Source of the DNA: Lepas anatifera
Lineage: Eukaryota > Arthropoda > Thecostraca > Lepadidae
DNA length: 64,000 bases
Assembly (NCBI GenBank): GCA_034440635.1
Contig: JAOTON010000385.1
Location: 2,696,501 to 2,760,500 of the forward strand
Reading direction: 5' to 3'
The position numbers and the translations under genes were made by a program. The notes beneath the pieces are model-generated. The model made no database searches. It had not been told where the DNA came from and saw only the letters and a list, made by a program, of their open reading frames with translations. Shown piece after piece: positions 58,167 through 64,000 of the stretch; the first letter of the stretch is position 1, and the number at the start of each line of letters is the position of its first letter.

Positions 58167-61100
58167 AAGTTTCCTTTCGACGATCTGAAAGCGCCCTTTT
58201 CATAAAGAGATGAACTTCTTTCAGCCGAATTACCATCAGCCCTAATTCCTTACAGTAGATGCTACTTGCATCTGAAATATATTTAGCTATCAAACACTAA
58301 ACAGAACAATGCTGAGATTGTCCTCCTTAAGAAAGCTTTCTTTCTTTTCTTTTAGTCACGTTGAACCTTTTCATTGTCAATATTTTTCGTGCAGTCTTAT
58401 AACCTGCTGAATAAAACAATTTAACTGGCTTGAACAAGCAATCCTTTGAGAATGGAGGTAGCTTTCTACAACGGCAAATCTAGTAAGTACTTTTGTTGCA
58501 ATAGCCGCTTATTTTCACGCCCGGTAAAATCAATGCTGACTTCCAACCCATAAATGTCGGCGTTCTTGACGCGTCACCACGAGCCAGTGGTAGCAAGGAC
58601 AGAATCTTCAGCTAACACCGAACAGTAACTGCCCAGCGTCTACCTGAGCTATGAATCGTAAAAGCTCAAGGTTTGGAATTTTTCATCCGACTACGGAAAC
58701 ATACAGTCAGCTACGTGCGCCACTCTCAGCCAATCATTCTAATTAAGCCACTTATTGCCCTTGGCCTCTTATGCGTGGTAGAAGACAACAGTAGGTACGT
58801 CACGTAGGTTGTACCTACGCATATATAAGGCCTTGCGAGCTGCATTATTTTCTAAATATGGACAAACCTCCCAGTTTCTACCTTCACAACGAATGCTGTC
58901 TGAGTTCTGGGGTGCGCAATCGGGCCGATCAGGTGGGCAGAAGGCCGGATGGACTGAGGCGGCTTTCATGTAAGGAGATGACGTCAGCCTATCAGCTGTA
59001 GGCAGCTGTGCCAATGCTGCACCTGTTCTTGTCCCCTCCCCCTCCCCCCACAATTGTAGCAAAGGCGTGCTCAGTGGCACAGGATCAGGCCTAGCTCTAT
59101 CCAAAGTGAATTTGTAATGCCGCAAGCCAAACAGATCAGTCCTCTATTGAAGCGCAAACAAAGCCATTTGTGTTTTTTTTTAAGAAACATCGTGGCATTT
59201 TTACGATACAGTTCATCAGGTCATATCATCCGCTGCGACACAAAGCCGCTATCGGAAGCTGGCCATTTTTGGGGTAGAGTACACCTTCCTCCCTGCAAGT
59301 TCATCGCTTCTTTGTGCACTGATGACGGGCTCGCTCGCTTGACCCACACAACCCGTCGGCACCGACGATCCAGCTGCGTCGCAGGAGACGGACGGCAGGG
59401 AAGGTCGGAGCAGACTGCCGGAGAACCTCACCCGAAGAACACAGCAGAACACAGCAGAACACAGCAACAGGTGAGAGGGCGAGTAGGGTTCAGCGAGAAG
59501 CCTCGACAGTTTTTTTACCGCGGCCCTGAACAGGTGTGTCGTCTTCTAACCAGGGAGAGATGGGCAAATTTTTCCTGCAGCTTTACACAATTTAGAATGT
59601 TTTTCTGCGAGGGATTCCCATCTCTCAACATTAATTCCTTATCTCTTATTTAAATTTTTATACAGACGTCAAGAATATGGGGTTTTGCAACGTTCCGCTG
59701 GAGAGTCTTAAAAATAAGCTTACACGTTAATGATGCTCAAGAGGGTCCTGAAAAAAGAGCTTATACATTATAGAAATAGTCGGAGCCTTTTCTTCACAGT
59801 GTTATATATTTACTGCGAATAATTCTATTTTTGCGCAATGTTCTTTTGCTTTTACTAGGTTTTAAGCGCAAGGAAGTGGTCAGACGCAGTTTAGACCTAG
59901 AAAAACCAAGCCTTACAAAGCATGAATGGGCGCATTTTTAAGAAATACGATTTCCAGACCATGCTTGGTAACTTTAAAAACCGGGCCCCGATTTCTCCAA
60001 AATACAAAGACTCAGCAAATACTTTTTCGAGCTCCAGCTATTTACTTTACTCCAATAAATTTTGAAATCCAAGATAACCTGTCTTATTCCTGCCCAACCG
60101 GAACAAGTGTAGCTTGGTTTCCTGTTATGTGCTTTTTGTTCCTCGTGATATGTTTTGGGCGAACAGAAGAAGGTTTTTATAATCCTATTAAAAAACACAC
60201 AATACGGGACCGCGACTGGTAAAACCTCCTTAAGGCAATCGCAGCGGTCAAATTCAGGGGGTAATGGAGTGTCCACAGCAACGCTCATTATGACACAGAA
60301 ACTAAAAATCCTTAGTATGTGAAGCCCCAGTATTTCATAGGGAAATATTCACTTAGACACGATTTTGCTAAATGACAACGGATGTTTAATATTACACCTC
60401 CAAGTCTTCAACGCAGATGAAGGTTACGTGTTTATTTATGTACAGCATGCGAAGTTGCACCGGTACCACCACTACTTTGCTCATTCTCTCGGGAGCGCTC
60501 GACACTCTAGGGAAGCTACAGCGGCGATGCGACGGCAGTGACGACTATGACCTTGAACGTCAGTCGACACAAGACGCGACAGCTAGCATGAACTCCTGAG
60601 GCCTGTGGCCTGCCTGACACAATTTTGATACAGGCAAAGCTAAGCATTTCCTGTATCACCTTATTCACACTAAATCGTATTTCAGCTTTTCATTTCAGTT
60701 TCAGTAGCATTTAAATTTCGTGTGCACATCTTGTGCGAATATGTTTGGAGAAATCGGTCCACAATTGAGTTCACTTCACATCTTTGATATCCATCCAAAG
60801 AAAGCTAGATTAGGAACAATGCGCGCAAGTATTTCTTTATCGTCTATGGAGACTTACATTACAGATTATTTTATTGATCTTCAAGGTCAAGCGAGGCCAT
60901 TAAGGTTAAATATCGATCATGCAGGGGATCCACTAGAACGTGCAGAAATAGGTTACAAGCCACTTAAGATTCGATATGAACTATAAGCATTGTATTCAAT
61001 AGTATAACCAGTCTAAAGAAAAAGGATAAACGGTGTGAACAGCGAACACCAAAATATATTTACTATTTCAAGATGACCACTGTTGATATATCAAATGGCA

Positions 61101-61385
61101 CATGTTTTCAACCACTGATACTGTTTCTGGGCACTGAACTCTCCTCCACACGTATTAGCTAGGATTCGATTAAATATGATCAAATAGCTGGGCGTGCCGC
61201 CGGCAGAGAACTGAGTCGCACTGGAAATGCTACACTAGTCATCTTGATTACGGGGATGTCCACTTGCAGATTCTCCATGTGCAAACAACTTTTATTGGTA
61301 CAAAATTGTATTTGCTAGTCCCTCTCGGGTGTGCTCAGGAAGAATACTTCGCGATCATTTTTTTAATAGTCGGCCGAGTTTGAGC
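58167..61385. other. no gene confirmed; possible 5' part of the right-edge gene
   Basis: Near 59460 the string GAACACAGCAACAG|GTGAGAG could be a 5' UTR exon donor; the preceding bases repeat GAACACAGCA three times. An 88-codon plus-strand frame at 60720-60986 (includes SLHIFDIHPKKARLGTMRA and ETYITDYFIDLQGQARPL) and a 98-codon frame at 59926-60222 have AT-rich codon use and no recognised family. Either might be a transposon relic or chance. Confidence 0.35.
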
Positions 61386-63190
61386 TGCTCACCCAACAGA
61401 CGGCATTCTGCACCACAGTGTCTTGCCAATGGTATGCTGTACGCAGTGTCTTACTTTGGGGTATGCTGCACCGCAGTGTCTCACCTGTGAATAAGCTGCA
61501 CCACAGTGTCTCCTTCTAAACACGCTGCACCGCAGTGTCCCACCTGTAAACACGCTGCACCGCAGTGTCCCACCTGTAAACACGCTGCACCGCAGTGTCC
61601 CACCTGTGAATAAGCTGCACCGCAGTGTCTCACCTGTGAATACGCTGCACCACAGTGTCTTATCAATGGTATGCTGTACCGCAGTGTCTTACTTTGGGGT
61701 ATGCTGCATCGCAGTGTCTCACCTGTGAATATACTGCACTGCGGTGCCTTGCTTGAGAGTATGCTGCATCAAATTGTTCTGTCTGTGAACATGCTACGCC
61801 CAATGTTTTCCTGTGGATAACCTGGGCCGCAGTGTCTCCCCTGTGAACATGCTGTACCGCAGTGTCTCCCTGTGAATACGCTGCACCGCAGTGTCTCACC
61901 TGTGAACATGCTGCACAGCAGTGTCTCCCTGTAAACACACTGCACCGCAGTGTCTCCTTGTAAACATGCTGCACCGCAGTGTCTCTTGTAAACATGCTGC
62001 AGCGCAGTGTCTAACCTGTGAACATGCTGCACCGCAGTGTCTCCCTGTGAACATGCTGCACCGCAGTGTCTCCCTGTAAACATGCTGCACCGCAGTGTCT
62101 TCCCGTGAACATGCTGCACCGCAGTGTTTCCCTGTGAACATGCTGCACCGCAGTGTTTCCCTGTAAACACGCTGCACCGCAGTGTCCCACCTGTGAACAT
62201 GCTGCACCGCAGTGTCCCACCTGTGAACATGCTGTACCGCAGTGTCTCACCTGTAAACACGCTGCACCGTAGTGTCCCACCTGTGAACATGCTGCACTGC
62301 AGTGTCTCCCTGTGAACATGCTGCACCGCAGTGTCTCCCTGTGAACATGCTGCACCGCAGTGTCTTCCTGTGAACATGCTGCACCGCAGTGTTTCCCTGT
62401 GAACATGCTGCACCACAGTGTCTCCCTGTGAACATGCTGCACCGCAGTGTCTCACCTGTAAACACGCTGCATCGCAGTATCTCCCTGTGAACATGCTGCA
62501 CCGCAGTGTCCCGCCTGTGAATAGGCTGCACCGCAGTGTCTCGCCTGTAAGTGTGCTGCACCGCAGTGCCTCCCTGTAAACACGCTGCACCGCAGTGCCT
62601 CCCTGTAAACACGCTGCACCGCAGTGCCTCCCTGTAAACACGCTGCACTGCAGTGTCTCCTTGTAAACATGCTGCACCGCAGTGTCCAGTGGCGGATCTA
62701 GCCGGGTGGTTTGGGAGGGGCAAACCAAAGTCGAAAAGCAAAAAAAAAAAAAAAAACGTCGCGCTGTGAAAAATTGCGTTACAATATGCCTTTTCGGTAG
62801 GATTTTGGGCACTGGAGATGAAAAGCAAAAAAACGGCAAGGGGTGAAAAATGTGGACTCAAGATACTTTTTTTTCCTATCCAAGCCCCAATATTTACACT
62901 GAACTTCACTAATTCTGTTTGAAGTTGAGAGTTGAACCACCAAAATCTTGCTTACAAGCTAAAAAGGAGTCCGGGGAAAAAGGAGGTCGATCGCTTTGGG
63001 GGGGCAAAAACATAGTTTTGCCCCGAGCTTTTCCATTTGGGGGGGCAATTGCCTTTTGCCCCCCTGGATCCGCCACTGGCAGTGTCTCCCTGTGAACATG
63101 CTGCACCGCAGTGTCTCCCTGTGAATACGCTGCGCCGCAGTGTCTCGTCTGTGAATGTACTGCACTGCAGTGTCTCACCTGTGCGGATTG
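61386..63190 (+). repeat. 1.4 kb minisatellite with CTGCACCGCAGTGT core
   Basis: About 45 units of 28-33 bases with the core CATGCTGCACCGCAGTGTCT plus CCCTGTGAA, interrupted by a 392-base hAT-type element. Variation between units is mostly in AACATG/AACACG and CTCCC/CCACC. The array ends a few bases before the acceptor of the exon at 63195. Each unit carries a CACCGCAG|TG acceptor-like string. The unit is close to but not exactly a multiple of three, and the minus strand lacks stops in long stretches, giving a spurious frame of 356 codons. Confidence 0.93.
62687..63078 (-). mobile_element. non-autonomous hAT-type element, copy 2, inside the minisatellite
   Basis: Ends CAGTGGCGGATC and GATCCGCCACTG, with the 8-base duplication GCAGTGTC on both sides (62679-62686 and 63079-63086). 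The duplicated target is part of the minisatellite unit. The interior is the reverse complement of copy 1 at 23752-24134, with the poly-A and G-rich tracts in the same relative places. Confidence 0.9.
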
Positions 63191-63194
63191 GCAG

Positions 63195-63327
63195 GATGGT
63201 GGCGGCAGAGCTGGCTCTGGGAATCGTCTTCGTGGCAGTGTGTGTCTCCATTCCGCCCTGTCTGCTCTTCTTCAGTCAAAGCATCGAGAACCTCTTCCTC
63301 CTCAAGAACAACTTCCGCAGTGCAGAT
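63195..63327 (+). CDS. exon encoding a transmembrane segment; gene continues right
   Basis: After the acceptor GATTGGCAG the frame reads MVAAELALGIVFVAVCVSIP, then PCLLFFSQSIENLFLLKNN and FRSAD, ending at a strong donor GAT|GTGAGT. The hydrophobic stretch of about 22 residues is a membrane helix, and codon use is GC-rich like the confirmed exons. A helix followed by an amphipathic segment recalls the juxtamembrane region of receptor-type guanylyl cyclases, but no diagnostic motif is present, so the family is left open. The Met is codon 1 after one base and need not be the start. Confidence 0.6.
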
Positions 63328-64000
63328 GTGAGTACCTCTCAGTGTTCGGTCCGGTGGCTTTGTGGCTATAGGTCTATAGATCTAACTTGTAGGACTATGG
63401 TGACAGCACAGAGTGAAGAGAGCTTAGTTATAATAGCTTAGGTGTAGCTGCAAGGTTTAGGGCATCGTGATATATACGGGTGAGTGTGTATCTATATGTA
63501 CCCGCTAACGGGGACCAAAGTTCGAGAGTTTGTTAGCAGTAATTGATGGATTTTCCGTTTTTCTTCGGGCTCCCCTTTTTATCTAAGCAAAATATTGTTT
63601 GGTTGCGGAAAATGGGTCCCTTGCCGTAGTGTTTATAAGTACAGTAGAAAAAGCTGATCATACTTTCCTATATAGTGACTCCCACACATGGTCACTGCCG
63701 TATCCAGAACACGATAGGTGCTCTACTGGTGCTTATGCTCACCGGACCACCCAAATCAAAGCTAGCTCACAACACATCGTCCTTCTTAGACGGCAGTTGA
63801 TGGATCCAGGGTCTAAGGTGCTGTTAAGAATGCGTTACGTCCAGGAAAATCCAGATAAAATCTAGGGAAGCCCAAACTTCCCGAGTTAATATCGGCTTGA
63901 AACATTCCTTTTCAAGATCACATTTATTGCCAAAAATAATTGCTTTGTCTGAAAGTCATCAATATTTTTAATGATTTTGATCTACCGATGGATGGAGATG
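63328..64000. other. intron of the right-edge gene
   Basis: No further exon with consistent phase was recognised before the window ends. Confidence 0.4.

Noticed and set aside
61769..62839. 356-codon open frame on the minus strand
   Set aside because: It runs through the minisatellite and into the hAT-type element. The periodic peptide arises because the unit has no stop in any minus-strand frame; there is no start context, domain or splice support.

Overview
The window is nuclear DNA from an invertebrate animal. The reasons are long spliced genes with GT-AG introns, tRNA-derived SINEs, Penelope-like retroelements with GIY-YIG domains, hAT-type and TTAA-target non-autonomous DNA transposons, (TA)n tracts and many minisatellites. 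Exons are GC-rich and introns are AT-richer. A crustacean such as a barnacle is possible, but this is a weak inference. There are no bacterial operons, CRISPR arrays or rRNA genes.

Left edge (1-10.5 kb): two candidate first exons on the minus strand, each encoding a signal-peptide-like N-terminus (1280-1376 and 1872-1926), belong to genes running off the left edge or not otherwise resolved. The rest is repeats and unannotated DNA. From 10548 to 21385 on the minus strand lies an almost complete 13-exon gene for the TFIIIC subunit GTF3C4 (N-terminal beta-propeller and C-terminal zinc-binding domain). From 21.8 to 33.3 kb there is a transposon-rich interval.

From 33.39 to 54.88 kb on the plus strand lies a 10-exon gene for xylose isomerase, unusual for an animal. 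It has a TATA box at 33359 and a 12.4 kb first intron holding GGTCA-rich elements, a SINE and three Penelope-like fragments. Exon 6 carries an apparent 1-nt loss. From 54.9 to 61.4 kb there is a nested transposon pair and unannotated DNA. At the right edge a 1.8 kb minisatellite, interrupted by a hAT-type element, ends just before a plus-strand exon encoding a transmembrane segment (63195-63327) of a gene continuing off the window.

Main observation: many minisatellites in this window are built from splice junctions. In GTF3C4 and in xylose isomerase the repeat unit is repeatedly the local donor or acceptor (often an AG|GT sequence) plus a few bases of the adjoining exon or intron. This recurs in at least seven introns of two unrelated genes on opposite strands. 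A second theme is a set of at least four non-autonomous element families whose interiors are packed with GGTCA/TGACC motifs, the nuclear-receptor half-site.
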